Positions 1 through 11,799 of a DNA stretch of 64,000 nt are shown in pieces. The stretch comes from Sternotherus odoratus (taxonomy: Eukaryota; Chordata; Testudines; Kinosternidae): NCBI GenBank assembly GCA_032164245.1, contig JAVMKO010000002.1:61351840-61415839 (forward strand). The letters are read 5' to 3'. The stretch's first letter is position 1. Each line of letters begins with the position of its first letter. The notes under the pieces were generated by a model. That model made no database searches and was not told the DNA's origin. It saw only the letters and a program-made list of their open reading frames with translations. A program made the translations under genes and the position numbers.

Positions 1-483
1 AACATGCTGCTTGAAGTAGCCATTCCCAGCCAGGAGTGTCTGTGGAAGGAAGGAGGATCCTGTAAAGAGGACTTTCACCTCTGAGAGGCACCATCCCCCA
101 ACTCCACAGCTTTTCCCATGGTATTGACCCCTCTCTTCCGTTCACCACAGGGAACAATGAGCAAAGGGTCCCACCCATTTCAGCTAACCTTTTAGAACAT
201 TTATGATGGAATCTTGTTTTATGAAGGGGAATTTTAATAAATATTAATTACTGCTACCTGTGAAATGTTTTGGGTCAGATGCAGTCAGCAATGGGAGTCT
301 TTTCGTGGACTTCAGTGCAAGCTGGATGCGACCCAAGGTTTTAAAAACTAAAAAAATAATAATCCTGAGGTAGCTTTGTCCTTGTGCCACTGAAATCAAT
401 AGCAACCCTCCCACTGACTTTAATAGGAGCCGCTCTGGGTCCTTTAATTCAAACGGGCTTTAGTAACATTAAATTTAAGTTAT
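1..483. other. No gene recognised
   Basis: AT-rich sequence with stops in all frames. The stretch near 360-460 resembles a dispersed reptile repeat, but I cannot name it. No splice-bounded exon or RNA gene is visible. Confidence 0.5.
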
Positions 484-760
484 CATTCATTGATTATAAG
501 GCTAGAAGGGACCATTGTGGTCAACTAGACTGACCTGTATAACACAGGCCATTGGACTTCTCTGTTTGAACAAGAGGATACTTTTTTAGAAAAATATCCA
601 GTCTTCGTTTTGAAATTCCCAGTGATGGAGAATCCACCGCTACGTTTGGGTAACTGTTAACTACCCTCATTGTTCAAAATTTGCACCTTAGTTCTAGTCT
701 GGATTTAGCTAGCTTCTAAACTCTGGTTGATAAGAAAGGCTCAGAGACCTTGAAGCCTGT
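484..760 (-). mobile_element. CR1-type LINE 3' tail, truncated and old
   Basis: Read on the minus strand this is the 3' end of a CR1-group LINE. On the plus strand it shows the family's hallmark order: 'agaagggaccattgtggtca', then 'ctagactgacctgtataaca', then 'acacaggccattggacttc', followed by the block about a weak spot filled before 'gaatccaccgc'. It is 5'-truncated, as most CR1 copies are, and has no coding capacity. Other tails of the same group lie at 17.8-18.25 kb and 48.5 kb. Confidence 0.75.
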
Positions 761-2605
761 TTATCTTGTACCTTATTAGTAAAAGTTATCACTTTAAAAT
801 GTCTCATTTACTGTTTGTATGTCTATCAGTTTAACTACAGTTCAGACAAGTTGCTGTATGAGGAAAAAAGACAACTTTTACAAAACACATTCTGGTAGGG
901 AAAGTATCTATTTTTTTAAAGGCCATAATACATCCCAGTGCTTGAATATACATGGATCATTCCCATTAGGATTCTCATCAGTGAAATCCTGAGCCCCATG
1001 GAGCTATTTCCATACACAGCTGGTTTTGGCTCCATTTTTATCTAAGCTTCATAATTCAAAAAAACATAACTCCAGCCTCATCACCAGCGCCTACCTTCCA
1101 GAGCTCACATAGCAAGCAAAGGATTCCTTTAGTGCCTGGCCAGTATTGAAATAACACTGACACCAAGAGAAAGCTGTCATTCAAATAGCCTTTCTTGTAC
1201 TGATTACATATCAATTTAATCTTGTATTTCTTTTTCTTCTTCCTGTAACTGTATGCTTTAAAATCAATACAAACATTTAATCAGAAAGAAAGAAAAATAA
1301 GTCTTATATTTTGTGTTTGTTTGGGGTGGGAGGGGTCTCTTTTTTCCCCTCAAGGATTATTTTTCCCCCTCCAAAAATAGTTTGGGTCATCATGAGTAAA
1401 CTTCAACAAGTCCAAGAAACTACAACCAAAAATCTCTCAGTATTCTAAAGGGAAAAAGGCACGTTTTATCTTATCTGTTCCACACATATTTTTAATTCTG
1501 ACTCTGACATCATCACTGGCATAATCTTCATAGTTACCAGAAAGCTAACGATTTGAGTGCAGTAATAAGTTTCAAAAAAACAACCCTACAGATTCTCTCT
1601 GTTTTCAGATGTCAGCATGGGAAGGTTTGAAAACTCTAAGTTTTACTTGATATTATTCAGAATAGTAGCTTCTAGCTTATCCACTTCCTGTTGCTTTACT
1701 GTGTTTGTTAGCTCTTGAGACAGAATATGAGCATTCCACACCAAAGCAGCCAAACTTACTTTGCAGAGAGTTTGGAACACAAATTTAGTTCAAACCAAAG
1801 TAATTGGTTTCAAATTCTTTCAACCATACATAATTGGTTAAATTAAACCATTAAATGTTCTCCCACCTCTGCCACCCTCATCATCTTGGATTGGATGTTT
1901 ACACCTTTCAATTTGTTGCTTGTATTGAAGGAAAATTCAAGGGAGATTCTAGCAAGTATTTTAAGGAGCTTTGCACATTATCGCATTGCCAGAAAGAACA
2001 GATTAGCAACAGATCTGGCTGTGCCAATAAGACTGCTAAAAAGACTCCAGTCCCTCTTGGTAATTACCTTTTCAGTTTTAAATCAGTGTTCTTTCTTTGA
2101 AGTCTGATATTTAGAAATAATTGTTTCCACTAAAAAAATAGTTAAAAGTCTGTTTTTATACCTTTCAGTACCATGGGCCAGATTCTAATGGTGCTCATCA
2201 GGATTAACACTGATGTAAGGAAGAGAAGAATATGGCCCATTATGCACAGGGATACTCTGATCCTCATAGCTGTTTTTCGTTGCATATGTTAACTCTCACA
2301 GAAGCACAGTGTAAATATTCTGTAACATGTCTATATTTATAAAATAGGAGCCAAAAGCACAAGACTCTAAGTGCACTTCTAACCTTCAAAACTTTTGGCC
2401 AGAATTTTCAAACTTGAGTGTCTGACTCCTAAATAAATCCATATTTAATCACATGAGTAAGTGCTCTGATTATCAGAGGTGCTAGTATCACAATGGGTAC
2501 AAGCTCATGCTCCCCAGTTATGCTGCCATACCCTTCCACAGTGTTAGGCAAAGCAGAAGCACTGGATGATGGCAGGCAGAGGCAGCCTTAACAGCCTCTA
2601 GTAGC
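761..2605. other. No gene recognised; AT-rich
   Basis: The open frames here (longest about 80 codons near 1855-2100) overlap each other, lack codon character and have no convincing splice sites. I see no named repeat apart from short A/T runs. Confidence 0.5.
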
Positions 2606-3125
2606 TGTGAAGATTAGTGCAGGGCCGGTGCAACCACTATGTGAACTAGGTGGTCGCCTAGAGCGCCAAGATTTGGGGGCACAAAAAGCGGTGCCCCCCA
2701 AATTTGTTTTTACAGCGTTTCAGGCTGGCACGGTCTGGGCTGCCCACAGCGCGCTGACAGGTGGCAGCCCTCAGGCTCCCAGCGCAGGCGAAGCCACCGC
2801 CGCTCCATGCAAATGCTCCATTGTCATTGCTGGAGTGTCAGCGGCTGGGCAGATCTCCGTGGGGCTTGGCGAGGAAATGGGTGGCTGCCTTGGCTCAGCT
2901 CTCATGCTCAGCCCCAGTGAGGGGACACGGAGAGCGCATTCACCCCCGGAGAACAAAAATGCCTCGCACAGTGGTCCAGCAGAGGAAGAGGACGCCAGTG
3001 CGTTGGCCAAGGTAAGCGCTTCTCCACAGCTCGGGCGCCTGCTGGTCCGCGCTCCCCTTGTGCACAGGCAGCTGGAGAGGACGGCAGCACGCAGAGCTGA
3101 GCTGCCCTGTTGCCCCTCTCCCTGC
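2606..3125. repeat. GC-rich block, probable dispersed repeat
   Basis: A sharp rise in GC content over the AT-rich flanks, opening with 'gtgcagggccggtgcaacca' and 'gtggtcgcctagagcgccaa'. I associate this wording with a dispersed turtle repeat, but I cannot define its ends or class. A 200-codon frame (2607-3209) runs through it and into the next element in the wrong frame. It is low-complexity and shadowed by open frames on the other strand, so I do not call it a gene. Confidence 0.4.
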
Positions 3126-3530
3126 CCCAGCCTCTGTCATGCTCCGGTATCTGGGTTTAAGGCCTGTTATGGCTGCAACAGGCCTAAGCCTGTGAGTGAC
3201 CCCCCATAGCAGCTGCCTGAAGTGCTTGGGGGAAATCACACATGAAAAACAAGTGTCGGATTTGTAAACACTTTCATCCGAGAACGCAGAAAGAGTGTGA
3301 TATTCATTTCAGGGCTCTCCTCGTGGAGGCTGCGCTCCGCCCAATGCAGGACTATAGGCCCAGCACCTCGGCCTCGGTTTGTAGTGCACCCCTGGCACGG
3401 GCTCAGTTAGGCACCGCTACCCCTCGCCAGTACCCAAGAAGCAGTCAAAAAAGTGGGACTCCCTAGCACCAAGGAAAAAGGGTCAAGGGACATCAGACAA
3501 AAGACCTAGTTCAGGCCACCTTTCCACCCC
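3126..3530 (+). mobile_element. Retroelement gag-like fragment (DIRS- or LTR-type), decayed
   Basis: Across two frames the plus strand encodes a cysteine-rich stretch, about 'SSCLKCLGE' followed by 'CRICKHFHPRTQKE', then 'ALLVEAALRP' and a Ser/Pro/Ala-rich tail (3242-3466). C-x2-C pairs followed by a basic and acidic patch and a Ser/Pro tail are what I know from gag-like ORFs of tyrosine-recombinase or LTR retroelements in turtles. The frame shifts between the first and second cysteine pairs and ends after about 74 codons, so it is a dead fragment. Element class is inference from memory of the family. Confidence 0.5.
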
Positions 3531-4688
3531 ACAGCCGCATGGGGGTTTCTCTCTGATTGGATCCACTAGTCCCCACAGGGATCCACCGCTGACTCCCGGG
3601 AGTGGCACGGGATCCAAACTCACTATTGTGTGAATCTGCGTGTGTAGGTTGTTGAAATTTGTCATATTGATATTGTCAGTTGTTGTATGACGGAGTATCC
3701 ACCATTCTAATTTTATAAATTTTATTAACAATAATAATTGGATATTCTAAAGGTAGAATAAAATGTAGTTGATTTTGATATGAAAGAAGGAAGGAAGGAA
3801 GTATACACAACTAAAAAGGGTGTATTTTTGAAAGTATTTTGAAAGTTTATAATAAGCGATGCTCTGGGGAGAGGGGAGGGGAAAAGAAGGCGCAAGGTGG
3901 AAGTTTCGTCTAGAGTGTAAAAGGTCCTTACACCGGCTCTGGATTAGTGGGTATAGTGATAAAGTATCAGTTGGTGGAGTTCCCCCTCTCCTTGAAACAA
4001 AACCACAGTGCTCTCTTTTTTTTAATTACTCTCCTTCCCTCTTGGATTATTGCAGGGGGAGGGGGCAAGAACCACTTACAGGGTTGGGAGTGATCCCGTT
4101 GTACAGCTGCAAGATTTTTCTGGGGAAAAGATCGAGTGGAAGAGAGCTGCTTAGTGGTTTGCAGGGGAAATACCCATAAGATCCATGGGAAGTGGGTGTG
4201 AGAACCATTTGGGAGTGGTTGCCATAGATAACCCAGAGGATCTTTCCAACTCTGTGATGGCTGAGAGAAAGGAGAGATGATTCCTGTTCCTCTCAGGGAG
4301 AGAAAAACACTAGGATTTAGATACAAGTCTAGTAACTCATGTGCACTTCTGGGCAGTCTTGAAGATGTCCATTAAATGTGACAGAGAGAGAATATACCAT
4401 CAGCTTATTAAACAAAACTGAACAATTCACCAGACATTGATGTAGATTTTAATATATGCATAATAGATAGATTTTCAACACCAGCTTCATTTTTTGTGGG
4501 CTCAACTCCTACCATTTAAAGATTCAATCCTGAGGCACTGACTCATCTGAGCAGTAATTTCCCCCTCAAGTCCCTTTTGCACCCATAAATCAAGTGCTTA
4601 AATACTGTAATGGCACAACTTTTTGCCCCCCGGTTAGTTGTAAAAAATGCTGGTGCAACTAATTGCCTGTGCAAAATTATGCCTCAAA
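3531..4688. other. No gene recognised
   Basis: It contains a short 'aagg' run near 3785-3800. Open frames at 3859-4179 (+) and 3967-4326 (-) overlap on opposite strands and look like chance. Confidence 0.45.
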
Positions 4689-4811
4689 TAGGGCGACCAG
4701 ACAGAAAATGTGAAAAACTGGGACAGGGGTGGGAGGTAATAGGAGCCTATATAAGAAAAAGACCCCAAAATTGGGACTGTCCCTATAAAATTAGGGGATC
4801 TGATCACCCTA
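4689..4811. mobile_element. hAT-type MITE, intact, 123 bp, 8-bp TSD
   Basis: The ends are inverted repeats, TAGGGCGACCAGA on the left and the complement of TAGGGTGATCAGA on the right. The element is flanked by perfect 8-bp duplications GCCTCAAA (4681-4688 and 4812-4819). An 8-bp duplication with short TIRs is the hAT hallmark. It has no coding capacity. A second, interrupted copy of the same family is at 41503-42212. Confidence 0.85.
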
Positions 4812-4819
4812 GCCTCAAA

Positions 4820-6250
4820 TGAAGAGGCCAGGTCAAAGGCCCTTTAAAAATCAAATCCTATAGGGTTAAACTGTGCTTAGTTGTTACATGGGTGTGTAAG
4901 GTGAGGGGGTATAAGGAGCCTTCCTCTAAATGCCACGCACCACTCCAGACTCAGGGCTGATGTAACAGATCAGGAAAGCCAGGCAGACAGATTTTATGTG
5001 AGGCAAGATGAGAAGAAGATGGATGGAGGGGCAAGGTATAAAACAAGTAATAGGCAGGCAGCCCTTACTCAGCTTTCCCCTTCTAGTCACTGCTCTGAAA
5101 TGTGGAAGAACCTTAGGAAGAAATAAGACACATGGCTGTGGGTAAAGGGGGGGAGGAATTAGAGGCTGTAATTCAATCTAATATTTGAGGCTTGGCAAGT
5201 GCACCTATGGGATTTCATGAAAACCCCCGAATCTTTTTCATTTTGGAGCAATTAACCAGATCCCAGCATCACTGGCTCCAGTGAGCCGCTTAGCTCTCTG
5301 TTTTATTACCCATTTCCTTTCCTCCTTGCCAGCACTAGCTCCCATCCTCGCACTTGAGGGGGCCGAGGGGAACCCATGCTGTTACAGTGCCACAAAGGGG
5401 CCACCACAAACAAGTGCCAGCCAGTGCATTTCAGAGCGAAAGCAGAGCACACATAAATGAGGCTCACATTTGGATTAAAATGCTGTTGTGTTCAGTCATT
5501 TATGTGTGGCATAATTAAAAACATCCAGCTGTAATTTAATAGTTCCCACCAAGCACAGACATAAAGTCTAGCAATTTTTCCCTCTGCATATTTAACCCTT
5601 AGAAAGAGAGAGAGGGAAGAGGAGGCTGGGGGTAGGACGTTGGAGAGAGAACATTTTTTGAACAAATTATTTTTTCTTTCTTTGTGCTACCCTGTTTTGT
5701 TTTGCTTTTTTAACTTTCCTGGTCTTTTGGCTCCTACAAAGAGAAAGCAAATACCTTTTGGGGGCTGATATAAATAGGAATCACATTTAAATGGCATTTC
5801 TTTAGCCTACCAGCAGAACGACTGGGTAAGGAATCTTCAGTTTGCACAGTCCAACATCTGCAGCTAAATAGATAGATTCATGTACTGCCAGATTTTTCAG
5901 CATTAAAAATGAACTGCTAGAAAGGATTTACTATATATGGGTTAGAGTTTGCCACCATTACTCACCCAGAGTAGTGCCTGGCTACTCAGAAAGTCCCTGT
6001 CAAATCAACAGTTCTACTCACAGAGTAAGATACTGCTTAGGGTGTGTAGCTGAGTCCTAGAACATTTTGCTGGGTTCAAGTGACGGACTTCCTGTGTGAA
6101 CTTGAGCAACTCACCGAGGGCCAGATTTTTGAAGGTATTTAGGAGCCTAGTGGGATTTTCAAAAGTACCACCATGGGAGTTAGGCACCTGGGCGCCCATT
6201 AGGTGCCTATCTGCATCTTTGGGTGTCTCCATTCATTTTAAAGCCTGTCC
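4820..6250. other. No gene recognised
   Basis: Non-coding. It includes a purine-rich stretch at 5600-5660 and a homopyrimidine/T-rich stretch at 5665-5720. No splice-bounded exon is seen. Confidence 0.45.
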
Positions 6251-6254
6251 GTTA

Positions 6255-6475
6255 GCCTCTCTGGTTATGTCTACACTGGAGCTGCAAGGTGTGATTCACA
6301 GCACTTGCTCTTGATCAGTTTGAGCTAGCGCACTAAATATAGCAGTGTGGATGTTGCAGCACTGGCTAGCTGCCTGAGTCTAAGCCCATCCAGCTCCCTA
6401 CGTCTGAGTTTGGTGGCTAGCCCAAGCCAAGGCCAGTGCTATAATGTCCACACTACTATTTGAGCTAGTTCAAGT
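6255..6475. mobile_element. MITE-like repeat with 'tatgtctacact' end
   Basis: It begins 'ggttatgtctacactggagc' and ends near 'gtccacactactatttgagc'. Sub-terminal blocks built around 'gtctacact' and its complement 'gtgtggatgttg' recur in other MITEs of the window (22041, 41285, 63902). I assign it to the Harbinger-like MITE group by end similarity only; I cannot fix its duplication. Confidence 0.4.
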
Positions 6476-6479
6476 CTTT

Positions 6480-6625
6480 CTGCATGTGTTGAGAATCATA
6501 CCTCTCAGCTTCCATGTAGCTATATTCTCTGTGCCTCAGTTCCTCCTACTTTACCGGGGTGTTGTGAGGATTAACTCATTAAAGATTGCGAGGAGCTCAG
6601 ATACTGCAGTAATAGGGCCAGATTA
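6480..6625 (+). mobile_element. MIR-like SINE fragment
   Basis: It contains 'tctgtgcctcagttcctcct' followed by 'gggttgttgtgaggatta'-like sequence, the conserved core and 3' half of MIR/CORE-SINEs. The 5' tRNA-like head is missing or decayed. Confidence 0.5.
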
Positions 6626-6839
6626 GTATGTAATACAAGTAAGAATATCAGAATCTGGCCCTATATTTCCATTTGAAAGCAGTAGTGTTAGGGCCTGGAT
6701 CCTATATTCTTCACTCAAGCCACTGACTTTGACTAGATTGCATAGAGCAGTGGTGGGCAACCTGTGGCCCACAGACTGCACGCGCCCTGTCAGGGTAATC
6801 CTCTAGTGGGCTGCAAGATGGTTTGTTTACTTTGACTTT

Positions 6840-7494
6840 TGTGACGGAGTCAGACCAGAAGGGTATAGGAGAGTGCTGGAAGGGAAGTATATCAGCCTCA
6901 GGATGAGCAGGTCCCTGTTCCCTGGCTAGCCAAACAGAGAAGGTTCTAGAAAGGAGCAGAAACAGCTAGCCTGATTGGGACACCTGGAGCCAATCAGGGA
7001 CTGGCTGAAATCACTTAAAAACCCTCCCATTTAGTCAGGTGGGTGTGGGTGTCAGGAGTTTGGAGGTGTTGGAGCAGAGAGCAGTTTGGAGGTGTTGGAG
7101 CAGAGAGCAGTTTGGAGACGTTGGAGCAGAGAGCAGTATGGAGGCGTTGGAGCAGAGAGCAGTTTGGAGGCGTTGGAGCAGAGAGCAGTTTGGAGGCATT
7201 GGAGCAGAGGATGTTTGGAAGGAGACCCTGCGGTAAGGGTGAAGCGGAGTGTGAAGAAGCGGGGACTACTGTGGGGAAGTAGCCCAGGGAATTGTATTGT
7301 GTTTGGTGCCTAAAAGGTCAGCCATCTTAGCTGATACTATTAGGGTCCCTGGGCTGGAGCCCGGAGTAGAGGGTGGGCCCGGGCTCCCCCCCCCCCTTTC
7401 TACCTCCCCTAACCAATCACAGTGAGCCTCTGAGGCTAGCACAAACCACCTGGAAGTGCAGTACCCACAGGGAGAAGGCCAAAGCTTTGCCACA
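6840..7494 (+). mobile_element. Solo LTR of an endogenous retroelement
   Basis: It starts TGTGACGGAG and ends TTTGCCACA (TG...CA). It sits inside a hAT MITE with no internal retroelement sequence, which indicates LTR-LTR recombination. The flanking bases ACTTT and CTATC suggest a decayed 4-5 bp duplication. It carries 26-bp tandem units at 7055-7210. A relative in reverse orientation at 41561-42144 shares the 5' start, the tandem block and the TTTGCCACA end. Family name unknown to me. Confidence 0.7.
7055..7210 (+). repeat. 26-bp tandem repeat inside the LTR, about 6 units
   Basis: The unit begins GCAGTTTGGAGGCGTTGGAG; successive starts at 7081, 7107 and 7133 give a 26-bp period. Because 26 is not a multiple of 3 and the unit contains no stop, all three plus frames stay open, giving repetitive Trp/Gln/Glu-rich peptides that should not be read as genes. 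Confidence 0.9.
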
Positions 7495-7700
7495 CTATCC
7501 ACAGGTATGACCACCCACAGCTTCCAATGACTGCAGTTCACCATTCCTGGCCAATGGGAGCTGCGGGAAGTGGTGTGGGAATGGTGAACCGTGGCCACTA
7601 GGAGCTGCAGGTGGCCATACCTGTGGATAGTCAATGTAAACAAACTGTCCCACGGCCCACCAGCAGATTACCCTGATAGGCCACAGGTTGCCTACCACTG

Positions 7701-9468
7701 AGGACTGACTTCAACAGAAGTTATGCCCGAGTGAGAAATGCAGAATCAGGCACCATATTCTGAAGCATGAAAGACTGAAGAGACATTTTATATATATTTA
7801 AAGAGTAAAATAAAGTAACTTACAGTCATGGTGAGTTGGGGCCTGCTCATTCCATAGTTATATGTGTTACTCCCCCGGAAGAAGGATTACCCACCAGCTT
7901 TAGGAAGCTGCAAAAAATCATTTTTTTCACTATTTTCTTGGCTCTACCTGTTGCACATTAATTCGTGCCTTATGGCAGGAACGTGCAAAAATAAAAGGGG
8001 AGGGCTACCATCAGGCAGCAACAAGCAAAGCTGGAGCTGAGCAAATAGTGAAAAAAATATTTTCTGCAAATATTCAATCTGCCAAGGCCATGCCCCCACT
8101 TTTGTGTTTGCTTCCCATTATTTGAGCAGTCAAGTTTCACTGGCGTGAACGTTTTTCAGAAAGCACTGGAGGTAGACACAGAAACTGAATTTCACAGTCA
8201 CACATACAATTATTTGAGTCAGAAGTGCTGTGTATATTCATCTAATCAGGGGACAGAAATAATACCATGTAACTTATCTGAACAATCGCAATTAACAACC
8301 ATAGCTGAGAGTAAGTAATCAATACCTACGGAGAGTTCTGTGTATTCAATCCAGAGAGATAAAAAATGCATTTGTCAAAATATTGTGAATAATAAATAAA
8401 TAGAAGATTGAGATCTGCTCTTAGATCTTCCACAAAGAGAAAAAGAGGCTACATTTGTCAACTTTATTATGAAATAATTCTTCAGCTCTACATGTAGGTG
8501 ACCATGACTGTGGATATGTCTTCTCCAGCTCGAAATTACATTTTCCAGCTCTGGTGTAGACAGATGCTAAAGGGCAGTGCTGTCCATGTTTCTATTGTCC
8601 TCTGTAGCAGCACCATACAACATATTCAGTGCATTCAAATTAACCTAAAGGTGGTGAGATGGGAGCTTCAGATAAATAAGTTCCAAACACAAACCTACTA
8701 ACTGAAGCTCAGGACTACATATGTGTTGCATCTGATTTTCATTTTATTACTGCATTTTAGAGCCTCTTGAACAGATTGTAGAGAGTATGACATCCTAAGA
8801 TAGGAGGATGAGGTCCCTTCGCCTAGTGAAAGTGTGGTTTTTGTTCCAACTAGCAACCCTAACCATGATTTCTTTTATGTAAATTAAAAATCAGAATATA
8901 TCTTGTACTGTAACAATGTCTGACAATGTCATCGTAAAAGAGCAATGTGCCACAAACCTCCATGCAAATGAAAACAATCCATTTGCCCAGGGAATCCAGA
9001 GAAGCAGTGGTGGATGATAATGAAATGAAGATGGGGCAGGGTGATATGGTGCACCAGTACTTCATGAGATCTGTGATCTACGTAACAACACATCAGTGTG
9101 AAAAAGGGAACCTCATCGTGTCATAAATGTAGTGAAATCACAGCTGAGGATCAGCTAGCAATGTTCACCAAAAGTATTTTTATTAATTATTATTATTACC
9201 ATTTTAATGTTGGGCTTTGTGTTTTCTCTCAGAATGCAGAATGATGAAAAGAAACAACTTGACTGATTAACAAAGGCTCCATTCTGCCACTCCCAGTGAT
9301 GTGAGGATGACAGAGGACAACAGCTATACAGCAGAATGTGTTTGTGTCGTAAAAAAATCCTAGGAAAAAAAGGTTGAAAAATCTGTAACAGCTGTAAAGT
9401 GAACAGATATCTTGCTTTGGTGGTTCAGGCCTGGTATTCTAGCCAGTTCAACTCCATCAGGGTTTTGC
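7701..9468. other. No gene recognised
   Basis: AT-rich non-coding sequence. I see no exon with splice sites and no repeat I can name. Confidence 0.45.
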
Positions 9469-9469
9469 C

Positions 9470-9648
9470 TTAGAATAAATTGCCTAGGGAGGTTGTGGAA
9501 TCTCCATCATTGGAGGTTTTTGAGAGCAGGTTATCCAAACACCTGTCAGAGATGGTCTCTAGATAATACTTAGTGGTGCTTTGAGAGCAGGGGACTGGAC
9601 TAGAAGACCTCTCTAAGTCCTTTCTGGTCCTACACTTCTATGATTCAA
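9470..9648 (+). mobile_element. CR1 LINE 3' tail
   Basis: It reads 'ttgcctagggaggttgtgga', 'tctccatcattggaggtttt', 'gagcaggggactggactaga' and ends 'cttctatgattcaa', the standard 3' UTR order of CR1 elements. It is 5'-truncated with no ORF2 sequence. Confidence 0.85.
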
Positions 9649-9655
9649 TAGGATG

Positions 9656-10218
9656 GATGAGATGGAAATCTGGCATCTTCTTCCCAGGTTCTGCCCCACC
9701 TATCACCCATTCCCCTTCCTCCCTTCCCACATACTGCTGAACTTGGCCTGATGTGCCACCTCTCGGTTGTACTGTGCTGTGTTATAGCAGCAAAGCACGG
9801 GGCTTAGCTGAAAGATGAGTTGCGGGGTGGGACTGGAAAGCCACAAGTGAGAATGGGTACTTCTCCATCATATATTCCTAGTGATATGTGGTCCTCCACC
9901 CTAAGCAGTCTACCTTCCAAAAATCAGTAACATCTACTCCATCCTACTTTCCTCCCCATCCCAAGGTGTTCTAAACAAATCTGACTCTAGTCCACAAAAA
10001 TTTTCCTGAGTGCTGAATTATCTTATGACAAACACCCCAAATTGCTAAAGCCTATCTGCATTTTCTCTTCTGTGATAAAGAATCTAAGGTGTTTGGTTTC
10101 AACATTCTGGTTACCCTACACAGGAGAGGTTGAAGCCATTTTAAGCAGGAAACTCTAGGATGACCATGTGACCCATTATGTTTAGTAAACCCGCAGGGTC
10201 TGGAGGAATGGGTACAAG
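9656..10218. other. No gene recognised
   Basis: Non-coding; pyrimidine-rich near 9690-9740. No named feature. Confidence 0.4.
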
Positions 10219-10445
10219 GTTGGGAGACAAGGAGGGTGAGGTAATATCTCTATTGGGCCAACTTGTGTGGGTGAAAGAGACACCTCTTTTTGCTTACACA
10301 GCACTCTTCTTCAGGTCTGCGACAGATACTCAGAGCACAGCTAAATACAAGATGGAACAGATTGCTAAGTGTAAGGTGTTAATACATGTTGCAGGAGACC
10401 ACTCAAGATGAGGCGGATAGTTAACACTTCTAGTCAGCAGACAAA
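10219..10445 (-). mobile_element. Penelope-like element 3' UTR fragment
   Basis: The plus text 'gtgaggtaatatctctattg', 'tgtgggtgaaagagacacct' and 'cactcttcttcaggtctgcg' is the reverse complement of the tail at 31430-31690, which follows directly after Penelope-like GIY-YIG coding sequence. It is therefore a 5'-truncated copy of the same element's 3' end on the minus strand. Confidence 0.65.
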
Positions 10446-10904
10446 GGTTAACATGTGAGAAATGTCAGGGCACTAACGGTCTCCTAACAGTATCAATCAC
10501 AACACTTCATTACATACCACCTCTCATTCTGAAGGATCCCAAAGAGCTCCATAAAACACACAATTACTGAAACCCAGAGACTTCTGGATTGGAGAGTAGC
10601 AGTCAGCGGGCTCGCATGTCCTTGCACAACAATTGCAGGGGGATTGAATTATGGTCAAAGAACACTGAAACAAACCACTACTTTTATAAAAACCAACACG
10701 AGGGTGCTTTAATGTCCACAGAAAGTAGACAGGAACTTGGAGTCCAGCCCTGCAACCATGAGTAAGCATACTCCTGAATATGTGAGAAGTACCGTTAAAT
10801 GCCACTGGCAAACTCATGGTAGTAAGTATTCCATTTGGCTGTTAGGAACCTGATTTTCATTTACACTAAAGATGTTTTTTATCCCCCCACTGGGAGTATC
10901 CCCC

Positions 10905-11012
10905 TACTGTATTTTCCACTCCATGCATCTGATGAAGTGGGTTTTAGCCCACAAAAGCTTATGCCCAAATACATTCGTTAGTCTCTACGGTGCCACAAGG
11001 ACTCCACATTGT
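10905..11012 (-). mobile_element. SINE body fragment of the 'gttagtctct' family, no head
   Basis: 'gcatctgatgaagtgggttt', 'agcccacaaaagcttatgcc', 'gttagtctctacggtgccac' is the body shared with the copies at 26221, 30709, 33818 and 58847. The orientation is minus and the tRNA-like head is absent. Confidence 0.7.
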
Positions 11013-11015
11013 TCT

Positions 11016-11799
11016 GGGGAGTTTGAAGAGGTCTTACTGTAAATGAGAATCAGTGGGTATAACTGCAATTTTCACCCATTTTGAAGCCCCTATACATTGC
11101 CATTCTGGAGTAAAGGGGTCTCAGAGTAAAGGCAAATCAAGGCCTAAGTGTTTATAGGATTGAACCCTTGGTTTTTAAGATTCCCTTACAATTTAGCATG
11201 TGTATTGCATACTAGTCAGAATGCACTTTGTTGTGAACTGAATCACAACAAATGAGTAATGTTTAGCATCACAGCTGAAATTAGCACATCCCAGTGATTA
11301 AAATCCAGGCAACAGAAATAAACACATCAGCAGGACATGAGGCACAATAGTGATTTGGGACTTATTTTTATGACTTTCTTGAATGTTAACTATTGAGTAA
11401 GAAAAATGTTGCTCAAAGTGAACCATCTGTATTTGGTTTATTTTTGAGTACATTACAATCAACTTAAGCCTAAAATCAGTAAACCCTGGTTGTACTTGTG
11501 GAGCACTAATTGCTGTAGTAAAAAGTGGCTTAGATTTTGTTTTACTGCATTTATTAGCATTTTCTTGTTATTACACTAGGCTCTTCCATGAAGCAGTGCA
11601 GCGCTATCGGCAAGACCTGTGCAGAAAACTTCTATCCCCTCGTGTGAACATTTTTAAGCTACGGAAACATTTTCCCAGCCTGAATCAGGACAAAAAGTCT
11701 AAATCTGGAAAGCTTTTATGAACCAAAATTCCCGAAAATGTTTTGGTTCAGATCAATTGAAATGTTTCATTTCACTTTTGACTTGCATCCACAAGGGAT
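11016..11799. other. No gene recognised
   Basis: AT-rich non-coding stretch with chance frames only. Confidence 0.4.

Larger units (their letters stand above)
6748..7700. mobile_element. hAT-type MITE, interrupted by a solo LTR
   Basis: Left end CAGTGGTGGGCAACCTGTGG, right end the complement, 'caggttgcctaccactg'. The internal text ('caatgggagctgcgggaag') matches the intact family member at 25915-26165. The 655-bp LTR at 6840-7494 splits it. The flanking 8-mers do not match, so the target duplication has decayed or one end is eroded. Confidence 0.75.

Noticed and set aside
2607..3209. A 200-codon plus-strand open frame, among the longest in the window
   Set aside because: It lies in a GC-rich repeat-like block, overlaps open frames on the other strand, and runs out of frame into the gag-like fragment. 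No motif or splice evidence.
7039..7313. Three overlapping frames with repeating WRRWSREQFGG-type peptides
   Set aside because: They come from the 26-bp tandem repeat, which has no stop in any frame and shifts frame each unit.
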